A stretch of DNA of 64,000 bases from Sphingomonadales bacterium (GCA_016720115.1 JADJXT010000001.1:434001-498000); one strand, 5' to 3'. Shown: positions 1 to 8,111, numbered from the stretch's first letter. Numbers and translations are program-made. The notes: a model not told the origin generated them from the sequence alone.

Positions 1-125
1 TCCATCTTCTCGCTCTTGGGCGGGAAGAATTCGAAGCTGATCTCGGCATCGCCGGGCAGCCCCGCGAACAGCGAGCTGGCAAGGGCGCGGCGCGATTCGG
101 CCATCTGGTCGAGCGACAATATCAT
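1..125 (-). CDS. metF: Methylenetetrahydrofolate reductase, N-terminal fragment (runs off window)
   Basis: The first 41 codons of a minus-strand gene are visible. Residues 31-37 read FEFFPPK, the N-terminal signature of 5,10-methylenetetrahydrofolate reductase; Glu32 matches the catalytic Glu of the family. The enzyme makes 5-methyl-THF for methionine synthesis in the cytoplasm. Its ATG overlaps the TGA of the upstream SahR-like gene (ATGA), so the two are co-transcribed and translationally coupled. A regulator of the methyl cycle next door supports the call. The rest of the protein lies outside the window, so completeness cannot be judged. Confidence 0.85.
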   Translation of the reverse strand, partial: MILSLDQMAESRRALASSLFAGLPGDAEISFEFFPPKSEKM

Positions 126-1108
126 GCAACTATCCTGAGTTTGGGAGATTCACTTACCGCCTGGCCGCGTTGACCCAGCCAGATCTTCACTGCAAGCTTG
201 CCGCCTGCAAGGGTTTCGGTGCGGGCGGGAACAAGCCCTGCCGCTGCAAAGGCGCGCGCCATGCTCTCATCGGAAAAGCCAAGGCGCGCATGGGCGTGGA
301 TGCTGCGCAGTTCCTCAAGGTCGTGGGAGGCAAAGTCGACCACCATCAAGCGCCCGTCAGGTGCGAGAACCCGCGCCGCTTCCGCGATCGCCCTTTCGGG
401 GTGCTGGGCATAATGGAGCACCTGGTGGAAAAGGATGGTGTCAAAGCTTTCGTCAGCGAAGGGCAGGCCGTTGAAATCGCCCAGCACGATTTCGGTGTGC
501 GCCTGAACCGATGCGGCATCGGGCAGTCCAGCCAGTTTGGCGCGGGCCAGCCGCAACATCTCGACACTATTGTCGAGGGCAACGAAACGCTTTGCATCGC
601 GTGCAAACAGTTCGATCATGCGACCGGTGCCGGTGCCGATATCGAGAACGCGCCCAATGGCGTATTCGCCCAATATCGCCCGCATTGCCGCTTCTACCTC
701 GGCTTCGGCGATGTGCAGCGACCGGATCTGGTCCCACTGCTCGGCATGCGCGTCAAAATAGCTTGCCGCCATTTCGGTGCGCGCGGAGCGAACCTCCTGA
801 AGTCGCGCAAGATCGCGCAGTACGGGTTTCGAATCTTCGGTTCCCGGCAGGCGGAACAAGGGTTCAATTGCCGGATGCGACAGCATCGGGCCGGGCCGCA
901 GGAACACCCAAGCGCCCTCGCGGCGCCGTTCGGCGATCCCTGCTTCATCGAGAATCTTGATATGCCGCGAAACGCGCGGCTGGCTTTGCCCCAAAATCTG
1001 CACGACTTCGCTGACGGAAAGCTCCAACTGGCGTATCAACAGCGTGATTCGCATCCGCGTCGGATCGGCAAGCGCGCGCATTATGTTGAGCAAGGGCGTC
1101 ATCGGCAC
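122..1108 (-). CDS. ArsR-family HTH regulator fused to SAM-dependent methyltransferase (SahR-like)
   Basis: The 328-residue protein has two parts. An ArsR winged helix-turn-helix lies at about residues 5-75, with the recognition region at 31-58. A class I methyltransferase domain follows, with motif I VLDIGTGTG at 154-162. Fusions of this kind next to metF/metH/ahcY are known in Proteobacteria as SahR, an S-adenosylhomocysteine-responsive repressor of methionine-cycle genes; that assignment here is by architecture and context. The gene overlaps metF by an ATGA. A perfect palindrome lies three bases upstream of the start codon and probably serves as its operator. No ArsR-type metal-binding cysteine pair is apparent, which fits a metabolite rather than a metal ligand. 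Confidence 0.8.
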   Translation of the reverse strand: MPMTPLLNIMRALADPTRMRITLLIRQLELSVSEVVQILGQSQPRVSRHIKILDEAGIAERRREGAWVFLRPGPMLSHPAIEPLFRLPGTEDSKPVLRDLARLQEVRSARTEMAASYFDAHAEQWDQIRSLHIAEAEVEAAMRAILGEYAIGRVLDIGTGTGRMIELFARDAKRFVALDNSVEMLRLARAKLAGLPDAASVQAHTEIVLGDFNGLPFADESFDTILFHQVLHYAQHPERAIAEAARVLAPDGRLMVVDFASHDLEELRSIHAHARLGFSDESMARAFAAAGLVPARTETLAGGKLAVKIWLGQRGQAVSESPKLRIVA

Positions 1109-1110
1109 TG

Positions 1111-1132
1111 CATATAAAGAAATCTTTATATG
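1111..1132. promoter_or_regulatory. Perfect 9-bp palindrome, probable SahR operator
   Basis: Arms CATATAAAG and CTTTATATG flank a 4-nt AAAT spacer. The site ends three bases upstream of the regulator's start codon, so bound protein would block the regulator-metF operon. ArsR-family dimers bind AT-rich palindromes of this size. Binding is inferred. Confidence 0.65.
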
Positions 1133-1335
1133 ATGTCAATTGGCGCAATTGTGACATATTTTTGAACCGCTGGTCGTCAAATGCGGTCAAACGGGCGCAC
1201 TCTACGCATTTTGTAGAAAAAACCCGATTGCGTTGGAAGTTTGAAGCCGCTAGTGCAGCCCTCGCAAGTCAAGCTATGCACAATGCATGCTGCTTGTCAG
1301 GTTTTCTGAAGTTCTTTGTTAGGGGGATTTCCCAA

Positions 1336-1647
1336 ATGAAAAAGATTGCTGTTTCTCTCGTTCTCGCTTCGGCAATGGCTCTGGCTGCTTGCTCGGGCGC
1401 TGAAGAAGCTACCACTGAAGAAGCTGCTGCTGGTGCAGAAGAAGCTGCTACCGACGCAGCTGCTGGCGCTGAAGCTGCTACCGACGCTGCTGCTGGTGCA
1501 GAAGCTGCTGCCGGTGACGCCGCAGCTGCTGCTGGCGAAGCTGTTGAAGCTGGCAAGGATGCCGCTGCTGCTGCTGGTGACGCTGCTGCCAAGGCTGGCG
1601 ACGCTGCCGCTGCTGCTGGCGAAGCTGCAAAAGAAGCTGCCAAGTAA
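1336..1647 (+). CDS. Small Ala/Glu/Asp-rich lipoprotein
   Basis: A 103-residue protein with a clear type II signal peptide: MKK start, hydrophobic core, and lipobox LAAC with Cys19. The mature part is almost only Ala, Glu, Asp, Gly, Thr and Lys in degenerate repeats of the AAAGAEAATDA and AAAGDAAAKAGD kind, predicting an amphipathic helical, Lpp- or apolipoprotein-like rod. Alanine codons are overwhelmingly GCT and GCA, unlike the GCC/GCG use of neighbours, which suggests very high expression or recent repeat expansion. A longer reading frame starts upstream, but the signal peptide fixes this ATG. A strong terminator follows. Function is unknown; a periplasmic or envelope structural role is a guess. 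Confidence 0.75.
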   Translation: MKKIAVSLVLASAMALAACSGAEEATTEEAAAGAEEAATDAAAGAEAATDAAAGAEAAAGDAAAAAGEAVEAGKDAAAAAGDAAAKAGDAAAAAGEAAKEAAK

Positions 1648-1680
1648 TAGCTTCTTAGCTTTCAGCTAGAAATTGTAAGA

Positions 1681-1714
1681 GGCTGTCCTGCATTGCAGGG
1701 CAGCCTTTTTCTTT
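1681..1714 (+). terminator. Rho-independent terminator of the Ala-rich lipoprotein gene
   Basis: An 11-bp stem, GGCTGTCCTGC against GCAGGGCAGCC with one G-U pair, has a 3-nt loop and is followed by TTTTTCTTT. It starts 33 bases after the stop codon. Confidence 0.9.
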
Positions 1715-1747
1715 GCACTCGTGCAAGGCCAAATGTAGCATCTGACG

Positions 1748-1921
1748 ATGCGTTGTTACCTGCCAATTTTATTGTTGCTGTCTGCGTGCGGACCCGCGCC
1801 TACCGATCCGGGGCCCGGCGGGGTTAGCGTTGAAGACGCTGAAGCGCTCGATGAAGCCGCAGCGCGGCTGGAGGAAGAACAGGCAAATCCTCCCGCCTTG
1901 TCCGATCAGGTCGATAAATGA
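1748..1921 (+). CDS. Short putative lipoprotein, 57 residues
   Basis: The frame from ATG at 1748 to TGA at 1921 encodes 57 residues. It opens with a short hydrophobic stretch and an LSAC lipobox (Cys14), then a Pro/Gly-rich linker and an acidic, helix-prone tail rich in Glu and Ala. It sits between the terminator of the preceding lipoprotein gene and the convergent beta-lactamase-like gene (4 bases between stops). No good ribosome binding site is visible, so expression is uncertain. I do not recognise a family. Small envelope lipoproteins of this size are often missed by gene callers. Confidence 0.5.
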   Translation: MRCYLPILLLLSACGPAPTDPGPGGVSVEDAEALDEAAARLEEEQANPPALSDQVDK

Positions 1922-1925
1922 CCGT

Positions 1926-3035
1926 TCAGCGGTGATTGGCCGCGACGGCGCGTGATACTGCCTGCATCATCGCCATGCGATCCGGTATCGGCGATGTCGT
2001 GCTGGCAATCATGACCACGACGGCATAGCGCGTCCCATCGGGCGCAGTCATGATGCCAATATCGTTATACCCGGTCGACACCGGGTTCAGTTCCTGACCG
2101 GTGCCTGTCTTGTGGCCAAAGCGCCAGCCCGGCGGCACCCCGGCCTTGAGCCTGTTGGGCCCGCTTTTGGTGCGCTCCATCATCGCGAGCAACATGCGGG
2201 TTGATGCGGGTGACAGCAATTCGCCTCTCGCCAGTCGGGCCAGCGCGCTCGCAATTGCATCGGGTGCGGCTCCATCAACCGGATCGGCGAGATAGGCATC
2301 CAGTGCAGCCTTCCTCCGCTCCATCGGCAATGCAGCCCGGGCAGTGTAGAAACGCCTGCCCATCGAATAATCCTGCTGCCAGCTCATGCCGGCGATCTGG
2401 CTTTGCAGCAATCTTTCGCCGGGGCCGAAACGGATTTTGCCCAGCTTTTTGCGTTCGATGAAGTTGCGGACGGCTTCCGGGCCGCCTGCGGTGCGCAAAA
2501 GGCTGTCATTTGCGGTGTTGTCGCTGGCAGTTATGGCCTGCTCCATAAGGCTGAGGATGGTTTCCTCAACCGCGCCATTCGCAACCACACGGTCACGGAT
2601 CGGCTGGTGGAATACGGCGAGGTCGGATGTGGTGATGCGAACCGTCTGGTCAAGCCGCAGCTTTCCGCTGTCGACCTGATCGAGGATGGTCATTGCCACC
2701 CATATTTTGGAAACGCTTTGCTGCGGGAACATTTCGCCCAGCCGCTTTCCTGTTGCCCAGTCTCCGTCGATCCGCTGCACGGCAATGCCCGTGCGTCCCG
2801 GAAACTGCCGCCAGGCGGTGTCGATTTCGGCGACCAGCTGGTCGGGCAGGCTGGCGCGGACGACCTTGACGGGTTCGGCGGGGCGCGGTGCCGGACGCTG
2901 CACCGGCGGCGACGCAGGCTGGGTGACAATCACGCGCGGTTTGGTCTGGGCCTGCGGCGGCGTCCTGGCGGGTGCGGAAACACAGCCGGAAAGCACGACT
3001 GCCGGCAACAAAATCAAACCCAATCTTGCGAACAT
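1926..3035 (-). CDS. Class A beta-lactamase-like serine hydrolase, lipoprotein
   Basis: From the chosen ATG the protein has 369 residues. It begins with a lipoprotein signal ending in LSGC (Cys18), then a Pro/Ala-rich linker, then a beta-lactamase2-type domain. The three serine-hydrolase motifs are present: SVSK (SxxK), SDN, and KTG in HKTGTG. The omega-loop region aligns to ADPVDGAAP without an obvious Glu166/Asn170 pair, so deacylation of beta-lactams may be poor; a penicillin-binding or peptidoglycan-related role is possible. ATGs at 3047 and 3071 are alternative starts; 3035 is preferred because the signal peptide begins there. The product should be anchored in the envelope. Confidence 0.75.
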   Translation of the reverse strand: MFARLGLILLPAVVLSGCVSAPARTPPQAQTKPRVIVTQPASPPVQRPAPRPAEPVKVVRASLPDQLVAEIDTAWRQFPGRTGIAVQRIDGDWATGKRLGEMFPQQSVSKIWVAMTILDQVDSGKLRLDQTVRITTSDLAVFHQPIRDRVVANGAVEETILSLMEQAITASDNTANDSLLRTAGGPEAVRNFIERKKLGKIRFGPGERLLQSQIAGMSWQQDYSMGRRFYTARAALPMERRKAALDAYLADPVDGAAPDAIASALARLARGELLSPASTRMLLAMMERTKSGPNRLKAGVPPGWRFGHKTGTGQELNPVSTGYNDIGIMTAPDGTRYAVVVMIASTTSPIPDRMAMMQAVSRAVAANHR

Positions 3036-3253
3036 GTGCACCCACATACCCCTGAAAATTTTACAAACCATGACTAGCGGCCAAAAATGAACGGGAAAAG
3101 CACCTGCACCGCGCTTTGCGGCCAGTTGACTCCGCTCATCCGACAAAGCGTTGGCTTCTAAATCCAAGGTTATAGGAACGGATATTACTTGACCTGAACG
3201 GGCGGGCGTAGTTGTCGTCAAACAATCGATTTCATTTCCGGGGAGCATTTTTG

Positions 3254-4825
3254 ATGTCCGACGACGGCCTTTTCATAGGTTCAACCGCAGAAGGTGCGCG
3301 ACAGGCAATCAACTGGAAGCGGGCCAACCGGCACGGCCTGATCGCAGGCGCGACCGGTACCGGTAAAACGATCACGCTGCAGGTGATGGCAGAAGGCTTT
3401 TCGCGCAACGGCGTTCCGGTGTTCGTGTCCGATGTAAAGGGCGATCTGGCCGGTATGGCAATGGCGGGCGCCGCGACCCAGAAGAACCATGATGTCTTTG
3501 CCAACCGGGCAAAAGAGATTGGCGACAGCGAATGGGTCTATTCGGACAATCCGGTGCAATTCTGGGATCTGTTTGGCGAAAATGGCCACCCTGTGCGCAC
3601 CACGGTTTCGGAAATGGGCCCGCTCATGCTTTCGCGGCTGATGGATCTGAACGAGGTGCAGGAAGGTGTGCTGACAATCGCCTTCCATGTTGCCGACAAG
3701 GATGGGCTGCTGCTGCTCGACCTAGACGATCTGCAGGCGATGCTGGTCAACATCGCCGAGCGTGCCGAAGAGATGACCACAACCTATGGCAATGTGTCAA
3801 AGCAGAGCGTGGGTTCGATCCAGCGTTCGCTGCTGCAACTGCGCTCACAGGGCGGCGACCGGTTCTTCGGCGAACCGGCGCTCGACCTCGACGATTTCAT
3901 CGCCTGCGATGACAAGGGGCGCGGGATCATCAACATCCTGTCCGCCGAAAAACTGATGCAGAGCCCGAAGCTTTATTCGACCTTCCTGCTCTGGCTGCTT
4001 TCCGAACTGTTTGAAACACTTCCCGAAATCGGCGATCCGGATAAGCCGAAGCTGGTTTTCTTCTTCGACGAGGCGCATCTCCTCTTCAGCGATGCCCCCA
4101 AGGCACTGGTCGAGAAGATCGAGCAGGTCGTCCGCCTGATCCGTTCAAAGGGCGTCGGCGTCTATTTCATCACGCAGAACCCTATCGATATCCCTGACAC
4201 GGTTGCAGGACAGCTCAACAACCGCGTCCAGCACAAGCTGAACGCTTTCACGCCGCGTGACCAGGCAGCGGTCAAATCGGCGGCGGAGACCTTCCGGGCA
4301 AATCCGAAAATCGGCGTCGCGACTGCGATTACAGAGCTGAAGGTTGGCGAGGCGCTGGTTTCGGTGCTGCAGGCCGATGGCGCGCCGACGCCGGTCGAAC
4401 GCACGCTGATCAAGCCGCCCGCATCGCGCACCGGCCCGCTTGACGCCAAGGAACGCGGGGTGATGATTGCGACCGACGCGATTGGCGACAAATATGACGA
4501 TCTGATCGACCGCGAATCCGCAGAGGAAATCATTGCCGCCAAGGGTGCCCAGGCGGCGGCCGCTGCCGAGGCAGCCGAGGCCGCCGAAGATCAGGCCAAG
4601 GCCGATGCGATTGCCGCCAAGGAACGGGCCAAACAGGAAGCCGCGGCTGCCAAGGAAGCCGCCCGCGAAGCAGCGCGTCAGGCGCGCGAGGTGGCCAAGC
4701 CCAGCATGGCCGAGAAGATGGTGCAATCTGCGGCGCGATCGGCGGCGACGTCGGTCGGTCGGCAGCTGGCGGGCAGTTTCGGCAAATCGCTGGTGCGCGG
4801 GATTTTGGGCAGCCTTTTCAAATAG
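3254..4825 (+). CDS. HerA/YjgR-type P-loop ATPase (DUF853 family)
   Basis: A 523-residue cytoplasmic ATPase. Walker A is GATGTGKT at residues 32-39 and Walker B is FFFDEAHLLF at 269-278, both typical of DUF853/YjgR, a FtsK/HerA-like family. The N-terminus matches the family start (a short strand, then GLIAGATGTGKT). The C-terminal 100 residues form an Ala/Lys/Glu-rich probable coiled coil, followed by a short Gly/Ser tail. ATG 3254 is chosen over the in-frame start at 3212 because GGGGAG lies eight bases upstream. The role in this family is poorly defined; DNA or protein translocation is inferred from the fold only. It converges on the next gene, with a two-way terminator between them. Confidence 0.85.
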   Translation: MSDDGLFIGSTAEGARQAINWKRANRHGLIAGATGTGKTITLQVMAEGFSRNGVPVFVSDVKGDLAGMAMAGAATQKNHDVFANRAKEIGDSEWVYSDNPVQFWDLFGENGHPVRTTVSEMGPLMLSRLMDLNEVQEGVLTIAFHVADKDGLLLLDLDDLQAMLVNIAERAEEMTTTYGNVSKQSVGSIQRSLLQLRSQGGDRFFGEPALDLDDFIACDDKGRGIINILSAEKLMQSPKLYSTFLLWLLSELFETLPEIGDPDKPKLVFFFDEAHLLFSDAPKALVEKIEQVVRLIRSKGVGVYFITQNPIDIPDTVAGQLNNRVQHKLNAFTPRDQAAVKSAAETFRANPKIGVATAITELKVGEALVSVLQADGAPTPVERTLIKPPASRTGPLDAKERGVMIATDAIGDKYDDLIDRESAEEIIAAKGAQAAAAAEAAEAAEDQAKADAIAAKERAKQEAAAAKEAAREAARQAREVAKPSMAEKMVQSAARSAATSVGRQLAGSFGKSLVRGILGSLFK

Positions 4826-4837
4826 TCATTACGAAAA

Positions 4838-4869
4838 GTGCGGCCGTGCCTTTTGGGGCACGGCCGCAC
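4838..4869. terminator. Bidirectional terminator between convergent genes
   Basis: A perfect 13-bp stem (GTGCGGCCGTGCC and its complement) with a 6-nt loop lies between two convergent stop codons. On the minus strand it is followed by CTTTT; on the plus strand there is no good T run, so minus-strand termination should be stronger. Confidence 0.8.
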
Positions 4870-4896
4870 GGGTGTCCGTCGAACGCAGATGGGTCG

Positions 4897-5754
4897 CTAT
4901 TGCAGGTCTTCGACGGACACCCAACCTTTTGAGCCGTAATTATCGGTCATTTCCACGAACAGGCCTTCGCGATTGCCGGTCGGGTTCAAATTGGTTCCAG
5001 CACGTATGGCGCGGATCACCGTTGCATCCTTGCTGGCGGTTGCAAACATATTGGTGTCGACGGCTACGGTCGCACCTGAAGCCGCTTTGGTCGCGACGGG
5101 CGCCGACTGGGCCAGTATCGATGCCTGACCGCTGACGGCATTGAAGGCTTTCATGAAAGCCTCGGCCAGCATCTTGCCGTCCTTGCTCGAACCATAGCCA
5201 GCCGCATTGATGCCATTTTCCCAGGTGGACGCGCCGCCAAAGGTGAGCGCGGATTTTTTCACCTCGCCGCTGCCGCTGACCAGCGTCAGGCCATTGGCCG
5301 GGCTGACAACGCGAATACCGGCGGCGACTGTCTTTTTCTTGCCGCCAAGGCCGCCGAACATGCCAAGCAGCGGCCCTGCAAGCGGCACATTGCCGACCAG
5401 ACCGCCGACGGCGCCAGAGCGCACCAGCCCTTCGGTCACCGCAGCCTTGGCGAGATCGATGCTCTTGTCGACCTCTTCCTTGTCGCCCGCGATCACGTTC
5501 ATCAGAAAGGAAGCCGGTTCGCCGCTCGCCGGGTTATGCGGCGTGAAGCAGCCCGATTCGAGTGCCAGCGCATTGACCAGCTCACGCGGGCTGCCCAAGC
5601 CAAACTTTGTCCAGCCCTGCGTATCGCCATCGACGACCGCAATGGTGCCGTAATTTGTATCGCATTTCGACAATGCCAGCGCCGGTTCTTCGTCCTTCGC
5701 CGATGCCCCTGTCGATACCGCAACGAGCGCGGCAAAGCCCACCAACCTGTGCAT
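4897..5754 (-). CDS. Exported protein with C-terminal SH3-like segment
   Basis: The 285-residue protein has a Sec signal peptide (cleavage likely after GASA). A domain follows containing SKCDTNYGTIAVVDGD and a conserved-looking SGCF segment, loosely like the CsgG/HfaB-type exported proteins of sphingomonads. A Gly-rich patch lies near residues 118-140. The end, GSKGWVSVEDLQ preceded by VIRAIRAGTNL, has the pattern of a bacterial SH3 domain, suggesting cell-wall binding. It is monocistronic and convergent with the YjgR-type gene. Function is unknown; the CsgG resemblance is weak and the SH3 call moderate. Confidence 0.6.
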   Translation of the reverse strand: MHRLVGFAALVAVSTGASAKDEEPALALSKCDTNYGTIAVVDGDTQGWTKFGLGSPRELVNALALESGCFTPHNPASGEPASFLMNVIAGDKEEVDKSIDLAKAAVTEGLVRSGAVGGLVGNVPLAGPLLGMFGGLGGKKKTVAAGIRVVSPANGLTLVSGSGEVKKSALTFGGASTWENGINAAGYGSSKDGKMLAEAFMKAFNAVSGQASILAQSAPVATKAASGATVAVDTNMFATASKDATVIRAIRAGTNLNPTGNREGLFVEMTDNYGSKGWVSVEDLQ

Positions 5755-5886
5755 ATCCCCTGTCCCCCTATGCCTTAAGTCCCTGAGCAGTTGGATATAC
5801 CGGCCGGGGACGGATTAATTGTAAGAACGCAACGGCCTGCATTCCGGGAAATGCCATCAAAAAAACGCAGCACAGGCATTGCAATT

Positions 5887-5901
5887 CGCGATTTAATCGC
5901 G
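5887..5901. promoter_or_regulatory. Palindrome before the acyl-CoA operon, possible TetR-type operator
   Basis: CGCGATT-T-AATCGCG is a perfect 7-1-7 palindrome, 28 bases before the acyl-CoA dehydrogenase start codon and directly upstream of its Shine-Dalgarno. Flanking AATT on each side extends the symmetry imperfectly. Position and symmetry suggest a repressor site; no TetR gene is adjacent. Confidence 0.5.
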
Positions 5902-5929
5902 CAATTAAACTTTGAGAGAGGAATCAGCG

Positions 5930-7141
5930 ATGGCCAAACCTGGCGCGAATGAACTTGCCGATTTTGAGGCGCAGTGTGACGCCTGGTTCCGCGAGCATAC
6001 GATCGCCGATCCGGGGTTCATGCTGCCTTTGACCTTCATGGAAGTGTCGACCGACCAGCAGTTCGATTTCCTGCAGAAATGGCAGAATCAGGTCTATGAA
6101 GCGGGCTATATCGGGATGAGCTGGCCCGCCGAATATGGCGGGCGCGGAATGCACCCCGAATATCAGCGGATCGCCACGCGGATCATGAAGAAATATGATT
6201 CGCCGATCATGCTCAACGCCATCGGCAATGGCTGGGCCGGGCCGCTGATCCTTGATATCGGCTCCGAGGCGCAGAAAAAACGCTATATCAAGCCGATGCT
6301 CGCAGCGGAGGAAATCTGGTGCCAGGGCTTTTCCGAACCCGATAACGGTTCCGATCTGGGTAATGCCCAATGCCGCGCGGTGCGCGACGGCGACGAATAT
6401 GTGGTCAATGGCTCGAAAATCTGGACCTCGCTGGGCGATCGGGCGCATATGATGATCCTGCTCGCGCGCACCAATCCGGGTGCGCCGAACAAATATGCCG
6501 GGCTCAGCTATTTTCTTTCGCCGATGAAGATTCCCGGCATTGAAACGCGGCGGATCAAGAAACTGACCGGTGAATATGGGTTCGTCCAGACCTTCTTTGA
6601 CAATGCCCGCATTCCGGCAGCGGACCGGATGGGCGAAGAGGGGCAGGGCTGGATCGTCGCGATGAAGACGCTCGAATATGAGCGCGGGGCGAAGGTCAAT
6701 CTGGCGGGCGGTTCGTTCGCCAAGGAAATGGACGTCATGGAAATCCTCGATCTTGCGCGCAGCGCGCACCGCGGGGGAAAGCCGTTGCTCGATGATCCGG
6801 TGATGCGCGACCGGCTGGTTGAATTCCTGATCGATGCGCAAGCACTCAACCTCAACAATGCCCGCCGCCGCATGGCGCCGCTCAACCAGGATCGCCCGAT
6901 GGGTCTGTCGCTGATCAACAAGCTGGCGCGGACCGAGCTGGTGCGCGAGCTGACCCAGTTTGCGCTGCAGTTTCAGGGCACCAAAGCGGGCTATTATGTC
7001 GGCGATGAAAATGCCGTCGACGGTGGCTTCTGGCACCGCAGCTATCTGAACAGCTTTTCCGCCACCATCGGCGGCGGCACCAGCGAAATCCAGCGCAACA
7101 TCATTGGCGAGCATGTGCTCGGCCTTCCCAAGACGAAATAG
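5930..7141 (+). CDS. Acyl-CoA dehydrogenase
   Basis: A 403-residue FAD enzyme oxidising an acyl-CoA to the enoyl-CoA. Family marks include WPAEYGGRG near residue 65, QGFSEPDNGSDL at 132-143 (flavin/substrate loop), and the C-terminal GGGTSEIQRNIIGEHVLGLP. GAGAGAGGA 8-16 bases upstream supports ATG 5930 over an upstream in-frame start. It is the first gene of a tight run with an enoyl-CoA hydratase (11 bases later), then a ligase and a P450. That context points to breakdown of a branched, cyclic or terpenoid/steroid-like acid rather than ordinary fatty acids; the substrate is not readable from sequence. A palindromic operator candidate precedes it. Confidence 0.9.
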   Translation: MAKPGANELADFEAQCDAWFREHTIADPGFMLPLTFMEVSTDQQFDFLQKWQNQVYEAGYIGMSWPAEYGGRGMHPEYQRIATRIMKKYDSPIMLNAIGNGWAGPLILDIGSEAQKKRYIKPMLAAEEIWCQGFSEPDNGSDLGNAQCRAVRDGDEYVVNGSKIWTSLGDRAHMMILLARTNPGAPNKYAGLSYFLSPMKIPGIETRRIKKLTGEYGFVQTFFDNARIPAADRMGEEGQGWIVAMKTLEYERGAKVNLAGGSFAKEMDVMEILDLARSAHRGGKPLLDDPVMRDRLVEFLIDAQALNLNNARRRMAPLNQDRPMGLSLINKLARTELVRELTQFALQFQGTKAGYYVGDENAVDGGFWHRSYLNSFSATIGGGTSEIQRNIIGEHVLGLPKTK

Positions 7142-7152
7142 GAGAATTGCAG

Positions 7153-7911
7153 ATGAGCGACGCATTGGTCGAAGCCCGCGACGGCATATTGATCATCACC
7201 ATCAACCGGCCCGACGCCAAAAATGCCATGAACAAGGCGGCGTCGGAACTGATCGCTGCCGCGCTCGACCGGCTCGATGCCGAAAACGACCTGCGCGTCG
7301 GCATCGTGACCGGGGCTGGCGGCACTTTCTGTTCGGGTATGGATCTCAAGGGCTTTCTGCGCGGCGAAACCCCGTTCGTCGCCGGACGCGGTTTTGGCGG
7401 GATTACACAGAAGTCACCGGCCAAGCCGCTGATCGCTGCGGTCGATGGCTATGCGCTGGCGGGTGGCCTCGAAGTTGCCATCGCCTGCGACATGATTGTT
7501 GCCAATGAAAATGCCAAATTCGGCATCCCCGAAGTGAAGCGCGGGCTTGCCGCTGCTGCGGGCGGCCTGATGCGGCTGCCGAAGAAAATCCCGCCACATA
7601 TCGCGATGGAGCTGGCGCTGACCGGCGATTTTGTCGACGCAAAGCGCGCCTATGAACTCGGCCTCGTCAACCGTCTGACTTCGGGCACGGCATTGGACGC
7701 AGCCATCGAACTGGCGCGCAGCATCGCCGACAACGGGCCGCTGGCGGTCAAGAAATCGAAGCAGGTGATTGTTGAGTCCGGCGAATGGAGCGAAGCCGAA
7801 ATGTGGCAGAAGCAGACCGAGACGCTCGGCAACCTCTTCGCCACCAACGACGCCCGCGAAGGCGCGGCTGCCTTTGCCGAAAAGCGCAAGCCCAACTGGA
7901 CGGGTACGTGA
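7153..7911 (+). CDS. Enoyl-CoA hydratase/isomerase (crotonase family)
   Basis: A 252-residue crotonase-fold protein. The oxyanion-hole segment is FCSGMDLKGF near residue 59. Both hydratase glutamates appear to be present: Glu107 in GGLEVAIACD and Glu127 in GIPEVKRG. Hydratase activity is therefore more likely than a pure isomerase. ATG 7153 has GGAG eight bases upstream, and only 11 bases separate it from the dehydrogenase stop, so the two act as consecutive beta-oxidation steps in one operon. A palindromic repeat follows the gene. Confidence 0.88.
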   Translation: MSDALVEARDGILIITINRPDAKNAMNKAASELIAAALDRLDAENDLRVGIVTGAGGTFCSGMDLKGFLRGETPFVAGRGFGGITQKSPAKPLIAAVDGYALAGGLEVAIACDMIVANENAKFGIPEVKRGLAAAAGGLMRLPKKIPPHIAMELALTGDFVDAKRAYELGLVNRLTSGTALDAAIELARSIADNGPLAVKKSKQVIVESGEWSEAEMWQKQTETLGNLFATNDAREGAAAFAEKRKPNWTGT

Positions 7912-7950
7912 TTCCTGAATTTGGCCCGATTGTTTTCCGTCTGCCATTTC

Positions 7951-8038
7951 CGCGAAGGCGGGGAACGAAGTGGCGGATCGTTATTCCATCACCGGTGAGA
8001 TAAATTCCGAACTCAGGTGATGGCCCCCCGCCTTCGCG
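7951..8038. repeat. Intergenic palindromic repeat (REP-like)
   Basis: Outer 13-bp arms CGCGAAGGCGGGG (7951-7963) and its exact complement (8026-8038) enclose a nested pair, CCATCACC (7986-7993) and GGTGATGG (8016-8023). The element fills most of the 200-bp gap inside the catabolic gene run and could act as a transcription attenuator or mRNA stabiliser. The sequence type resembles dispersed repeats common in sphingomonads. Confidence 0.75.
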
Positions 8039-8111
8039 GGGTGACGAAGTTGGTTTTGTGAGATTGCGCTGCTGAAAACAGACGTATCGAAGCGCTGCAA
8101 CGGAGAGAGAG

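Noticed and set aside
5893..5908. TTAA...TTAA resembling a CtrA box before the acyl-CoA dehydrogenase
   Set aside because: Spacing is 8 instead of 7 and it lies across a stronger palindrome.
5924..7165. A 413-residue minus-strand frame
   Set aside because: Antisense to the acyl-CoA dehydrogenase; Arg/His-rich composition typical of shadow frames in GC-rich DNA.
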